Source of the DNA: Muribaculaceae bacterium
Lineage (GTDB): Bacteria; Bacteroidota; Bacteroidia; Bacteroidales; Muribaculaceae
Reading direction: 5' to 3'
Assembly (NCBI GenBank): GCA_024400895.1
Contig: JAKSMA010000046.1
Coordinates: forward strand, 1 to 12,440
DNA length: 12,440 nucleotides
Made by a program: the position numbers and the translations under genes. Below are positions 1 through 7,330 of this stretch, in pieces; the first letter of the stretch is position 1; each line of letters starts with the position of its first letter. The notes beneath the pieces were generated by a model. The model saw only the letters and a program-made list of their open reading frames with translations. It was not told where the DNA came from and searched no databases.

Positions 1-43
1 TCTACGGTTTCATCTAAAGCTGGAACAATGTTTTAACTTCTGA

Positions 44-77
44 TTTGGACCAAGAAAATGTCGGTTTTTGGTCCAAA
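44..77. repeat. Inverted repeat / hairpin with two TTGGWCCAA palindromes
   Basis: The arms TTTGGACCAA (44-53) and TTGGTCCAAA (68-77) are perfectly complementary over 10 bp. A G-T pair and two A-T pairs (54-56 with 65-67) extend the stem to 13 bp, with an 8-base loop. Each arm is itself nearly palindromic (TTGG-A/T-CCAA), and the two centres are 23 bp apart. Neither side is followed by a T-tract in the proper orientation, so a classic intrinsic terminator is less likely than a paired operator site or a transcript hairpin. The structure is seen directly; the function is unknown. Confidence 0.6.
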
Positions 78-91
78 AGCGAATAAAAAAT

Positions 92-154
92 AGGTGTTTC
101 GGGTGTTTCAGGTGTTTTAAGTATTTCATGTGATTCGAGTGGTTCGTAACATTC
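92..154. repeat. Degenerate 9-bp tandem repeat, seven units
   Basis: Seven consecutive 9-mers can be read: AGGTGTTTC, GGGTGTTTC, AGGTGTTTT, AAGTATTTC, ATGTGATTC, GAGTGGTTC, GTAACATTC. The first two differ at one position and the later ones decay progressively, which suggests expansion by slippage followed by drift. The period is a multiple of three, so it reads as repeated Pro-Glu-Thr on the minus strand and Gly-Val-Ser on the plus strand. That alone does not show that it is coding. Confidence 0.6.
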
Positions 155-244
155 GTCACCACATCCTGCACTCCATCTTCGTATATTCATTCGATAAACC
201 TTTCCGACACTTTCCACCATATATTTATTCCTGGTTATTCCACC

Positions 245-270
245 GATTTGTGGTGTGGTGTCAACAAATC
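245..270. repeat. Inverted repeat GATTTGT-N12-ACAAATC
   Basis: Two perfect 7-base arms (245-251 and 264-270) flank a 12-base spacer containing GTGGTGTGGTG. It lies about 26 bases upstream of the proposed -7 promoter element of the glycogen operon, overlapping or just upstream of where a -33 element and activator or repressor sites would sit. It could be a regulator binding site. The arms are short and AT-rich, so chance is a real alternative. Confidence 0.3.
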
Positions 271-295
271 AATTTTTTATAAAATTGTGTCAAGA

Positions 296-303
296 TAAAT
301 TTG
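296..303 (+). promoter_or_regulatory. Candidate -7 promoter element of the glycogen operon (TAAATTTG)
   Basis: TAAATTTG matches the Bacteroidota primary sigma factor -7 consensus TAnnTTTG exactly. The matching -33 TTTG is not clear: only a T-run lies at the right distance, near 272-278. Transcription would start near base 309, giving a leader of roughly 80 bases before the ATG at 388. This argues against the alternative TTG start at 301, which would not be in the transcript. Confidence 0.45.
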
Positions 304-387
304 TGTAGGTTGCGAAAAATTAGTAAATTCGTAACGAAACCAAAAACAAAATTATTAACTAATAAATATCCCATACTATTGCTTAAC

Positions 388-2334
388 ATGAGTTATCTTA
401 AGTTTGATAAAAACCTGATGATTAACCTGGAGCAGTCGCTTCCTCGCGAAATACTGCGCACTAATCAATCGGGGGCATATCACTGCACTACTATAGTGGG
501 GGCAAATACAAGAAAACAACATGGACTTCTTGTGATTCCGATTCCGGAAATTGATGACAACAACCATGTGTTGCTCTCGTCGCTCGACGAAACCGTGATT
601 CAGCATGGAGCACCTTTCAATCTTGGCTTGCACAGGTATTCCGGTGATGTGTTCAGCCCAAATGGGCATAAATATATTAGAGAATATGACTGCGAGCGTG
701 TTCCCACTCACACATTCCGTGTTGGTGGTGTGATTTTGAAACGAGAAAAAATCTTTATCACCAACGAAAATAGAATTCTTATTCGTTACACTCTGGTGGA
801 TGCTCACTCTAAAACCACTTTGCAATTCCGTCCATTCCTTGCTTTCCGTAACGCTAACGACCTTTGCGTAGAAAATCAGGTGGCAAGTAGAGAATATCAA
901 GAAGTGTCCAATGGTATTTCTACCTGTATGTATGAAGGTTATCCTACCTTGTACATGCAAGTGAGTCATAAGCCAAAATTCGTGTTCGATCCACATTGGT
1001 ATAAAGGCATTGAATATATTAAAGACCAAGAACGAGGTATTCCTTACACTGAAGACCTCTATGTGCCTGGGTATTTTGAAGTAGATGTGAAGAAAGGTGA
1101 GTCGATTATCTTCTCTGCTGGTGTTAGCGAAGTGAATACTCGCAATCTCAACCAGATGTATGAAGACGAAATCAAGACACGCACTCCACGCACAAGTTTC
1201 TACAACTGTTTGAAGAACAGTGCGAAGCAATTTTATGTAACCAACCCTGATGGGCATTATATGTTGGCAGGCTATCCTTGGTTTAAATTGCGCGCCCGTG
1301 ATGAGTTTATCGCTCTTCCTGGCTGTACACTTTCAAATCATCACCGCCCCGACTTTGAAGCTATAATGGATACAGCTTCCGAATGCTTCAATAAATGGAT
1401 GAAGACTGGTGAGCCCGACAAGAATTTACAGGGTATAGATCTTCCAGATGTCCCTCTTTGGGCAATCTGGGCAATCCAGCGCTATTCACACGACACAGAT
1501 GTGCCAACTGCAAGAAAACGTTATGGCAAATTGGTGGCTTCGCTTATCGACTTTATTATTGATGGCAAGCATCCTAACCTGAAAGTGGATGATAACGGGC
1601 TTGTAAGAACTGATGGTACACAAAGACCGATGTCGTGGATGGATGCTTCAAGACCCGATGGCACACCTCTGATACCACGCACAGGTTATCTCGTAGAATT
1701 TAATGCACTTTGGTACAACGCGTTGATGTTCTTGCAGCAGATGTATGCCGACGATAAGAAGATGTCGAACAAAGTGGAACGCTGGACAAAGATTAGCGAC
1801 GCTTATGCTACTTCTTTCGCCCCAACTTTCCTCAACGATTATGGCTATCTCTATGACTATGTGAACGGTGCATACACAGATTTGAGTGTTCGCCCCAATA
1901 TGGTAGTAGCAGTAGGAGTTGATCACACTCCGCTCGACCGTCGCCAGCGCAAGCGTATACTTGATGTGATTACGCGTGAACTGCTCACTCCTAAGGGCTT
2001 GCGAACATTGAGCCCTAATAGTTATGGCTATATTCCACTGTATGTGGGTTCGCCTGAGCAACGTGAAATGGCATATTTCTCTGGCTCTGCTCGTCCTTGG
2101 CTTATGGGATTCTATTGTCACGCCTATGTAAAGGTGTTTGGCATTGGTGGACTCTCGTTTGTGAACAGAATGATGATTGGATTCGAAGATGAAATGTCGC
2201 AAGGTGGTATTGGTACACTTTCTGAATTGTACGACGGCAACCCTCCATTCATTGGTCGTGGAGCTGTGAGCTTTGCTGCTAATGTGGGTGAAATACTTCG
2301 TGTGTTGCGTCTTTTGAAGAATCTTGATGTTTAA
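388..2334 (+). CDS. Glycogen debranching enzyme (amylo-alpha-1,6-glucosidase, GDE N- and C-domains)
   Basis: This 648-residue cytoplasmic enzyme should hydrolyse alpha-1,6 branch points in glycogen or limit dextrin. The N-terminal third (about residues 1-270) is the beta-rich bacterial GDE N-terminal domain, with motifs such as SGAYHCTT and HGLLVIP. The rest is the (alpha/alpha)6-barrel GDE_C domain. Likely active-site segments are YPWFKLRARDEF (acid candidate D305) and LVEFNALWYNAL (base candidate E437). The usual HQGTxWPW-like segment reads SGSARPW (about 565-571), which departs from the consensus as I remember it. I chose ATG 388 because MSYLKFDK is the typical start in Bacteroidales relatives; the frame stays open upstream to a TTG at 301, but that would add 29 unlike residues and fall before the predicted transcription start. 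The next gene begins 24 bases downstream, so they are co-transcribed. There is no signal peptide. Family assignment is firm; catalytic residue numbers are inferred by motif. Confidence 0.93.
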   Translation: MSYLKFDKNLMINLEQSLPREILRTNQSGAYHCTTIVGANTRKQHGLLVIPIPEIDDNNHVLLSSLDETVIQHGAPFNLGLHRYSGDVFSPNGHKYIREYDCERVPTHTFRVGGVILKREKIFITNENRILIRYTLVDAHSKTTLQFRPFLAFRNANDLCVENQVASREYQEVSNGISTCMYEGYPTLYMQVSHKPKFVFDPHWYKGIEYIKDQERGIPYTEDLYVPGYFEVDVKKGESIIFSAGVSEVNTRNLNQMYEDEIKTRTPRTSFYNCLKNSAKQFYVTNPDGHYMLAGYPWFKLRARDEFIALPGCTLSNHHRPDFEAIMDTASECFNKWMKTGEPDKNLQGIDLPDVPLWAIWAIQRYSHDTDVPTARKRYGKLVASLIDFIIDGKHPNLKVDDNGLVRTDGTQRPMSWMDASRPDGTPLIPRTGYLVEFNALWYNALMFLQQMYADDKKMSNKVERWTKISDAYATSFAPTFLNDYGYLYDYVNGAYTDLSVRPNMVVAVGVDHTPLDRRQRKRILDVITRELLTPKGLRTLSPNSYGYIPLYVGSPEQREMAYFSGSARPWLMGFYCHAYVKVFGIGGLSFVNRMMIGFEDEMSQGGIGTLSELYDGNPPFIGRGAVSFAANVGEILRVLRLLKNLDV

Positions 2335-2358
2335 CCGTTAATTGATTAACCTGACGAT

Positions 2359-3618
2359 ATGAAAGCTTTAATGTTTGGCTGGGAATTTCCTCCTCACATT
2401 CTTGGTGGTCTTGGAACCGCAAGCTACGGTCTCACTAAAGGTATGGCCGATTGCGGTGATATGGATATCACTTTCGTTATTCCTAAGCCCTGGGGCGACG
2501 AAGAGAAGGGGTTTGCAAGAATTATTGGCGCTAATACCACTCCTATCGCTTGGCGTGACGTGAATAGTGAATATGTGCAAAGCCGCATTGGGAATGTGAT
2601 GGATCCCCAGACTTATTATGATTTGAGAAATCACATATATAGTGACTTCAATTATATGAATACTAACGACCTGGGATGTATAGAATTCTCTGGTCGCTAT
2701 CCTGATAATCTTGTTGAGGAAATCAACAACTATTCAATTGTGGCTGGAGTGATAGCTCGTACCATTCCTTGCGACGTGATTCACTCGCACGACTGGCTCA
2801 CTTATCCTGCTGGCATTCATGCCAAGCAGGTGACAGGTAAGCCATTGGTTATCCATGTGCATGCTACTGATTTCGATCGTAGCCGTGGTAATGTTAACCC
2901 TACAGTCTTTAATATAGAGAAAGACGGCATGAACAATGCCGACCACATTATCACTGTAAGTAATCTTACACGTCGCACAGTGATTGAGAAATATGGAATT
3001 TCTCCCGATAAGGTGACCACTGTGCACAATGCAGTGGAGCCTTTAAGCCAGGAATTGTTGAATGTGACTGTGCCCCCAAAGCACGACAAGGTGGTTACTT
3101 TCCTTGGCCGTATCACGATGCAAAAGGGACCTGAATACTTTGTTGAAGCTGCAGCTCAAGTGCTCAGCAAGGTGAGAGGCGTTCAGTTTGTCATGGCTGG
3201 CGGTGGAGATATGATGGAAAAGATGATTCGTTTGGCTGCACGTCGTGGCATCAGCGACCGTTTCCACTTTGCTGGTTTCTTGCGAGGCAAGGAGGTGTAC
3301 GAGATGCTGAAAGCTAGCGATGTCTACATTATGCCTTCGGTAAGTGAGCCATTCGGTATTTCGCCTCTGGAAGCGATGCAGATGGGGGTTCCATCTATCA
3401 TTTCAAAGCAGAGCGGTTGTGCCGAAATTCTTAACAATGTGATAAAGGTCGACTATTGGGATACCAATGCCATTGCCGATGCTATCTATTCAATCATTAA
3501 GTATCCAGCAATGTATAAGGAGCTTCGCGAAAAGGGTCTTGAAGAGGTGAATCAGATTGTTTGGAAGAAGGCCGGTGCCAAGGTAATCGACATCTACAAG
3601 AAAGTGATTAACCGATAA
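2359..3618 (+). CDS. Glycogen synthase-like glycosyltransferase (GT-B fold, starch synthase N-domain plus Glycos_transf_1)
   Basis: This 419-residue GT-B enzyme most likely elongates alpha-1,4-glucan chains from a nucleotide-glucose donor. The N-terminal domain (about 1-220) opens with FGWEFPPHILGGLG (residues 6-19), the counterpart of the glycogen synthase KTGGL loop but with HILGGL, so the Lys that contacts ADP-glucose is absent. IHSHDWL (141-147) is the other conserved N-domain motif. The C-terminal domain contains LGRITMQKG (249-257, donor-binding R251 and K256) and the retaining-GT E-x7-E motif EPFGISPLE (E330 and E338). It is shorter than classical GlgA (about 480 residues), between families GT4 and GT5 in appearance. 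It sits 24 bases after the debranching enzyme and 42 before the GH57 gene, which supports a role in glycogen. The role is inferred from family and context; donor specificity (ADP- or UDP-glucose) cannot be told. Confidence 0.85.
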   Translation: MKALMFGWEFPPHILGGLGTASYGLTKGMADCGDMDITFVIPKPWGDEEKGFARIIGANTTPIAWRDVNSEYVQSRIGNVMDPQTYYDLRNHIYSDFNYMNTNDLGCIEFSGRYPDNLVEEINNYSIVAGVIARTIPCDVIHSHDWLTYPAGIHAKQVTGKPLVIHVHATDFDRSRGNVNPTVFNIEKDGMNNADHIITVSNLTRRTVIEKYGISPDKVTTVHNAVEPLSQELLNVTVPPKHDKVVTFLGRITMQKGPEYFVEAAAQVLSKVRGVQFVMAGGGDMMEKMIRLAARRGISDRFHFAGFLRGKEVYEMLKASDVYIMPSVSEPFGISPLEAMQMGVPSIISKQSGCAEILNNVIKVDYWDTNAIADAIYSIIKYPAMYKELREKGLEEVNQIVWKKAGAKVIDIYKKVINR

Positions 3619-3660
3619 AACATTTTAATTTTTAAAACAACAAAAAATTAATATAAAGCA

Positions 3661-5085
3661 ATGAAAGCAATTTGTTTTTATTTTCAAATACATCAGCCAT
3701 TCCGCTTGAAGAATTATCGTTTCTTCGACATTGGCAATGACCATTATTATTATGATGATTTTGCCAACGATGAAATCATCACTCGCATTGCTCAGCGTTC
3801 ATATCTTCCTGCAAATGAAATGTTGCTTGATATGATTAAGCAATATGGCAAGAAATTTAAAGTGGCGTTCTCTATCAGTGGCACTGCTCTCGAACAGCTT
3901 GAGGTGTATGTGCCTGAGTTCATCGAGTCGATGAAAGAATTGGCCGACACTGGTTGTGTGGAATTTTTGAGTGAAACCTATGCTCATTCACTTTCTTCTC
4001 TTGAAGACCCTGAAGAATTTGTCGCTCAAGTTAAAGACCACGATACAAAGATTTATCAACTTTTCGGTAAGCATCCTAAGGTGTTCCGCAACACTGAGCT
4101 TATCTACGATGATGATATTTCTGCCATGGTTCAGGCAATGGGCTTTAAGGGCGTTATTACTGAAGGCGCAAAGCACATTCTGGGATGGAAATCACCAAAC
4201 TACCTCTATTCTTCTCCTGTAGCTCCTAAACTGAAGCTTCTTTTGAAGAATCCTAAGTTGAGTGATGATATTTCGTTCCGCTTCAGTAATCCTGATTGGG
4301 CCTCTTATCCTCTCACTGCTGATAAGTATATCGATTGGATTGCAGCTCTTCCAGAAGAAGAACAGCTTGTGAACTTGTTTATGAACTATGAAACATTTGG
4401 CGAAATGCAGCCGCGTGAAAGTGGTATTTTTGAATTCATGAAGGCTCTGCCACGTTTTGCTGCAGAAAGAGGTATTGAATTCCTTACACCAAGTGAAGTG
4501 ATTGCAAAAATGAAACCAGTGGGCGAGATGCCAGTCATGCACCCAATTTCTTGGGCCGACGAAGCGCGCGACACCAGTGCTTGGCTCGGTAATACGCTCC
4601 AACAGGAAGCTGTGAAGAAATTGTATTCAATTGGTGAACGAGTTCGTCTTTGCCAAGACCGACGTATCAAGCAAGATTGGTATTATCTACAGGCAAGCGA
4701 CCACTTCTTCTATATGTGTACAAAGCATAGTGCAGATGGTGTCGTTCACTCCAACTATAGCCCATATGATTCACCTTACACAGCCTTCACTAATTATATG
4801 AATGTGCTGAGCGACTTTATGATTCGTGTGCATGATCAGTATCCAGAATCGATTGATAACGAGGAATTGAATGCATTGCTTCTCACTATTCGCAATCAGT
4901 CGAATGAAATCACACAACTTCACAGAGAAGTGGAATTGCTCCGCAACAACATTGTGAAAGATACCACAGGTGATTTCCCTGTTGATGAGCCAAAGGTCAA
5001 AAAGGTTGCAAAAAAAGAGGATAAGAAAACTGTAAAAAAATCCACTAAAAAAGCAACCGCCAAAAAGGCTGCAACAAAGAAATAA
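3661..5085 (+). CDS. GH57 alpha-amylase-like protein with coiled coil and lysine-rich C-terminal tail
   Basis: This 474-residue cytoplasmic protein has the GH57 (beta/alpha)7 barrel. HQP at 11-13 is conserved region 1. FRNTELIY (142-149) is region 3 with nucleophile E146. MNYETFGEM (241-249) is region 4, but here the expected acid/base Asp is Asn242 (codon AAC). GH57 is known to include alpha-amylase-like members with altered catalytic residues, so activity is uncertain. A helical region follows, then a short coiled coil rich in Leu/Glu/Asn (about 405-438), and finally a Lys/Ala/Thr-rich tail (about 446-474) resembling histone H1 or HU tails. The 42-base gap after the synthase is AT-rich and lacks a Shine-Dalgarno site, as is normal in this phylum. 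It is the last gene of the operon, with a hairpin terminator 22 bases beyond the stop. It may act on, or bind, intracellular glycogen; the tail may bind a polyanion (inference). Confidence 0.88.
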   Translation: MKAICFYFQIHQPFRLKNYRFFDIGNDHYYYDDFANDEIITRIAQRSYLPANEMLLDMIKQYGKKFKVAFSISGTALEQLEVYVPEFIESMKELADTGCVEFLSETYAHSLSSLEDPEEFVAQVKDHDTKIYQLFGKHPKVFRNTELIYDDDISAMVQAMGFKGVITEGAKHILGWKSPNYLYSSPVAPKLKLLLKNPKLSDDISFRFSNPDWASYPLTADKYIDWIAALPEEEQLVNLFMNYETFGEMQPRESGIFEFMKALPRFAAERGIEFLTPSEVIAKMKPVGEMPVMHPISWADEARDTSAWLGNTLQQEAVKKLYSIGERVRLCQDRRIKQDWYYLQASDHFFYMCTKHSADGVVHSNYSPYDSPYTAFTNYMNVLSDFMIRVHDQYPESIDNEELNALLLTIRNQSNEITQLHREVELLRNNIVKDTTGDFPVDEPKVKKVAKKEDKKTVKKSTKKATAKKAATKK

Positions 5086-5106
5086 TAATGATTTCTAAAT
5101 AATTAG

Positions 5107-5144
5107 AATATGAGGACGAAAAACAACTCGCCCTCATATTTATT
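5107..5144 (+). terminator. Intrinsic terminator of the glycogen operon
   Basis: The arms AATATGAGG (5107-5115) and CCTCATATT (5132-5140) form a 9-bp stem, followed inward by one A-C mismatch and three further pairs (CGA with TCG) around an 8-base loop. The right arm runs into TTTATT. It lies 22 bases after the GH57 stop and before the promoter of the next gene. Confidence 0.7.
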
Positions 5145-5175
5145 ATGATAATGCGATTATAACAAGAAAATGTGC

Positions 5176-5183
5176 TAACTTCG
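5176..5183 (+). promoter_or_regulatory. Candidate -7 promoter element of the prolyl oligopeptidase gene (TAACTTCG)
   Basis: TAACTTCG matches the Bacteroidota TAnnTTTG consensus in all but one position and is placed 23 bases before the ATG, downstream of the preceding terminator. No clear -33 TTTG is visible. The gene is separated from the operon by a terminator, so a promoter is expected in this gap. Confidence 0.4.
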
Positions 5184-5206
5184 CATTAGAAAAAAAATGA
5201 ATTAAT

Positions 5207-7315
5207 ATGAAACAGAGCTTTTTATTATTGCTTATGGCAACAACTATTGCTTCTCAAGGAATGGCGCAGTCAACGATTCCTTATCCAAAAGCAAAAACAG
5301 TAAATCAAGTCGATGAATATTTCGGCGTGAAAGTGGCTGACCCTTATCGCTGGCTCGAAGATGATAACTCTGCCGAAACAGCAGCGTGGGTGGAAGCAGA
5401 AAACAAGGTTACTCAAGATTATATTTCGAAGATTCCATTTCGAAATGCGCTGAAGGATAAATTGATGAAACTTCAGAACTATGAAAAAATGGGCATTCCG
5501 TTTAAGCATCATGGGAAATATTATTTCTATAAGAACAATGGCCTCCAAAATCAGAGTGTGCTTTACGAAATGGATTCGCTCGACGGTACACCTCGTGAAG
5601 TGCTTGACCCCAACAAATTGTCGGATGATGGTACTGTGGCTTTGAAATCTGTGGATTTTTCTAAAGATGGCCGATATATGGCTTACACTATTTCACGAAG
5701 CGGAAGTGATTGGAACGAAATATATGTGAAGGATATGAACAGTGGAAAGTTGCTCGAAGATCATATCGTTTGGGCTAAGTTCACTAATGCTTCCTGGCAA
5801 GGCAATGGCTTTTACTATAGTGCCTACGATGCTCCTGAAAGCGAACTTTCAAGCAAAAACGAATACCAGAAAGTGTATTATCACAAGTTGGGAACCCCAC
5901 AATCGCAAGATGAACTTGTGTTCCGCAGTTTTGAGGAACCATTGATGTTTCACATGGCTGCCGTTAGCGACGATGAGCGATTTGTGTATATGCTGCAGAG
6001 TGATGGCGATGGTAATGTGCTGTATGTGAAAGACTCAAAAAGTGAAAATCCACGATTTATTCGATTGAACAATTCCTGCGATTTTGATTTCAGTCCAATC
6101 GGTAACGATGACAAACATATATTTGTTCAAACCAACGAGAATGCTCCAATGGCTAAAGTTCTTGCTTTTGATATTGATAATCTGGGATTAGGAAAATGCC
6201 GTGATTTCATAGCAGAATCAGATGTGATGTTGACATCGCTTCAGATGGCTGGCAAGAACCATTTTATCGTGAACTATGAGAAAGATGCTGCAAGTCATGC
6301 TTATTTGTTGGATAAGCAGGGGAAAAACTTGGGCGAAATAGAATTGCCCGGTATTGGCTCGGTAGGATTCAGCTCTAATGATGAAACCGATGAGGTGTTC
6401 TATAATTTCACAAGCTACACAACTCCTGGCTCAATTTATTCTTACGATATGGCCACAGGTAAGTCAAAACTCTTTTGGAAGCCAAATGTGAAATTCGATA
6501 GCGATAAATATATTACTGAACAGATTTTCTATACCAGCAAGGATGGAACGCGTGTGCCAATGTTTGTTACTCATAAAAAGGGCATGAAATTGGATGGAAA
6601 AAATCCCACTTTGCTCTATGCGTATGGAGGTTTCAGTATTAGTTTGAATCCGTCATTTAGCGTCAATCGTATTCCATTTCTTGAAAATGGTGGTGTGTAT
6701 GTGGTTGCCAATATTCGTGGTGGTGCAGAATATGGCGACAAGTGGCATCGTGATGGCACAAAGCTGAAAAAGCAGAATGTTTTCGACGACTTTATCGCTG
6801 CTGCGGAGTTTCTTATCGCTAATAAATACACTTCAAGCGATAAGTTGGCTATTATGGGAGGTTCAAATGGTGGTTTGCTAATGGGTGCTGTGACTAATCA
6901 GCGTCCCGACTTATTCCGTGCTGTCATAGCTCAAGTAGGTGTGATGGATATGCTGAGATATCATTTGTTCACCATTGGTTGGAATTGGGCATCTGATTAT
7001 GGTCGTAGCGACGATAGCAAAGAGATGTTTGAGTATCTTCGTGCCTATTCACCTCTCCACAACATTAAGAATGATGGCACCGCTTATCCCGCTATTCTCG
7101 TGACAACTGGTGACCATGACGACCGTGTGGTGCCTGCACATTCTTTCAAGTATGCAGCAACGCTTCAGGCGGCAAATACTGGCAACCAACCTAAATTGAT
7201 TCGCATCGACAGCAAAGCCGGTCATGGTAGCGGAAAGCCAATCTCAAAGGTTATTGATGAAGCTGCTGACTATTACGCATTTATGATGAAGAATTTGGGG
7301 ATGAAGCTTAAATAA
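5207..7315 (+). CDS. Secreted prolyl oligopeptidase, peptidase family S9A
   Basis: This 702-residue serine peptidase should cleave short peptides after proline. Residues 1-20 form a typical signal peptide (basic MKQ, hydrophobic LLLLMA core, cut expected after GMA), so the enzyme is probably periplasmic; the mature chain would start with Gln. DPYRWLEDD (about 45-53) begins the conserved N-terminal segment, a seven-bladed beta-propeller spans roughly 80-430, and the C-terminal alpha/beta-hydrolase domain holds the triad: Ser553 in GGSNGG, Asp638 in DHDDRV and His673 in AGHGSGKP. Arg640 matches the substrate-binding arginine of the mammalian enzyme. Length is close to the usual 700-710. The gene stands alone, with its own likely promoter, a terminator before it and a strong hairpin after it. 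It may process proline-rich peptides for nutrition, but no partner gene here shows a specific role. Confidence 0.94.
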   Translation: MKQSFLLLLMATTIASQGMAQSTIPYPKAKTVNQVDEYFGVKVADPYRWLEDDNSAETAAWVEAENKVTQDYISKIPFRNALKDKLMKLQNYEKMGIPFKHHGKYYFYKNNGLQNQSVLYEMDSLDGTPREVLDPNKLSDDGTVALKSVDFSKDGRYMAYTISRSGSDWNEIYVKDMNSGKLLEDHIVWAKFTNASWQGNGFYYSAYDAPESELSSKNEYQKVYYHKLGTPQSQDELVFRSFEEPLMFHMAAVSDDERFVYMLQSDGDGNVLYVKDSKSENPRFIRLNNSCDFDFSPIGNDDKHIFVQTNENAPMAKVLAFDIDNLGLGKCRDFIAESDVMLTSLQMAGKNHFIVNYEKDAASHAYLLDKQGKNLGEIELPGIGSVGFSSNDETDEVFYNFTSYTTPGSIYSYDMATGKSKLFWKPNVKFDSDKYITEQIFYTSKDGTRVPMFVTHKKGMKLDGKNPTLLYAYGGFSISLNPSFSVNRIPFLENGGVYVVANIRGGAEYGDKWHRDGTKLKKQNVFDDFIAAAEFLIANKYTSSDKLAIMGGSNGGLLMGAVTNQRPDLFRAVIAQVGVMDMLRYHLFTIGWNWASDYGRSDDSKEMFEYLRAYSPLHNIKNDGTAYPAILVTTGDHDDRVVPAHSFKYAATLQAANTGNQPKLIRIDSKAGHGSGKPISKVIDEAADYYAFMMKNLGMKLK

Positions 7316-7330
7316 CACTAATCTCTATAT

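Larger units (their letters stand above)
1..387. other. Intergenic region upstream of the glycogen operon; no convincing gene
   Basis: This stretch carries no recognisable protein. The only sizeable open frame (minus strand, 220 to 14, 68 codons) is not similar to anything I know, and part of its length is a 9-base tandem repeat read as Pro-Glu-Thr units. What the region does hold is regulatory-looking structure: a hairpin with two TTGGWCCAA palindromes (44-77), a degenerate 9-base repeat (92-154), a GATTTGT/ACAAATC inverted repeat (245-270), and a Bacteroidota-type -7 promoter element (296-303). The gene to the left of the window is unseen, so part of this may be its terminator or promoter region. 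Confidence 0.6.

Noticed and set aside
14..220. Minus-strand 68-codon frame with a CGDEC motif
   Set aside because: No family resemblance, part of it is a tandem repeat and another part is a hairpin, and I find no convincing promoter. It is kept only as an observation.
301..387. TTG start giving the debranching enzyme 29 extra residues
   Set aside because: The added residues are basic and unlike the family start, ATG 388 gives the usual MSYLKFDK beginning, and the TTG overlaps the predicted -7 promoter element so it would not be transcribed.
376..1257. Long antisense frame (293 codons) opposite the debranching enzyme, and a similar one at 1648-2202
   Set aside because: Both lie wholly antisense to a firmly identified gene, encode His/Ile-rich sequence without domain features, and are explained by the codon bias of the sense strand.
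2337..2350. GTTAAT-TG-ATTAAC palindrome between the first two genes
   Set aside because: It is short and AT-rich, too weak to terminate, and lies in a 24-base gap inside an operon; chance is likely.
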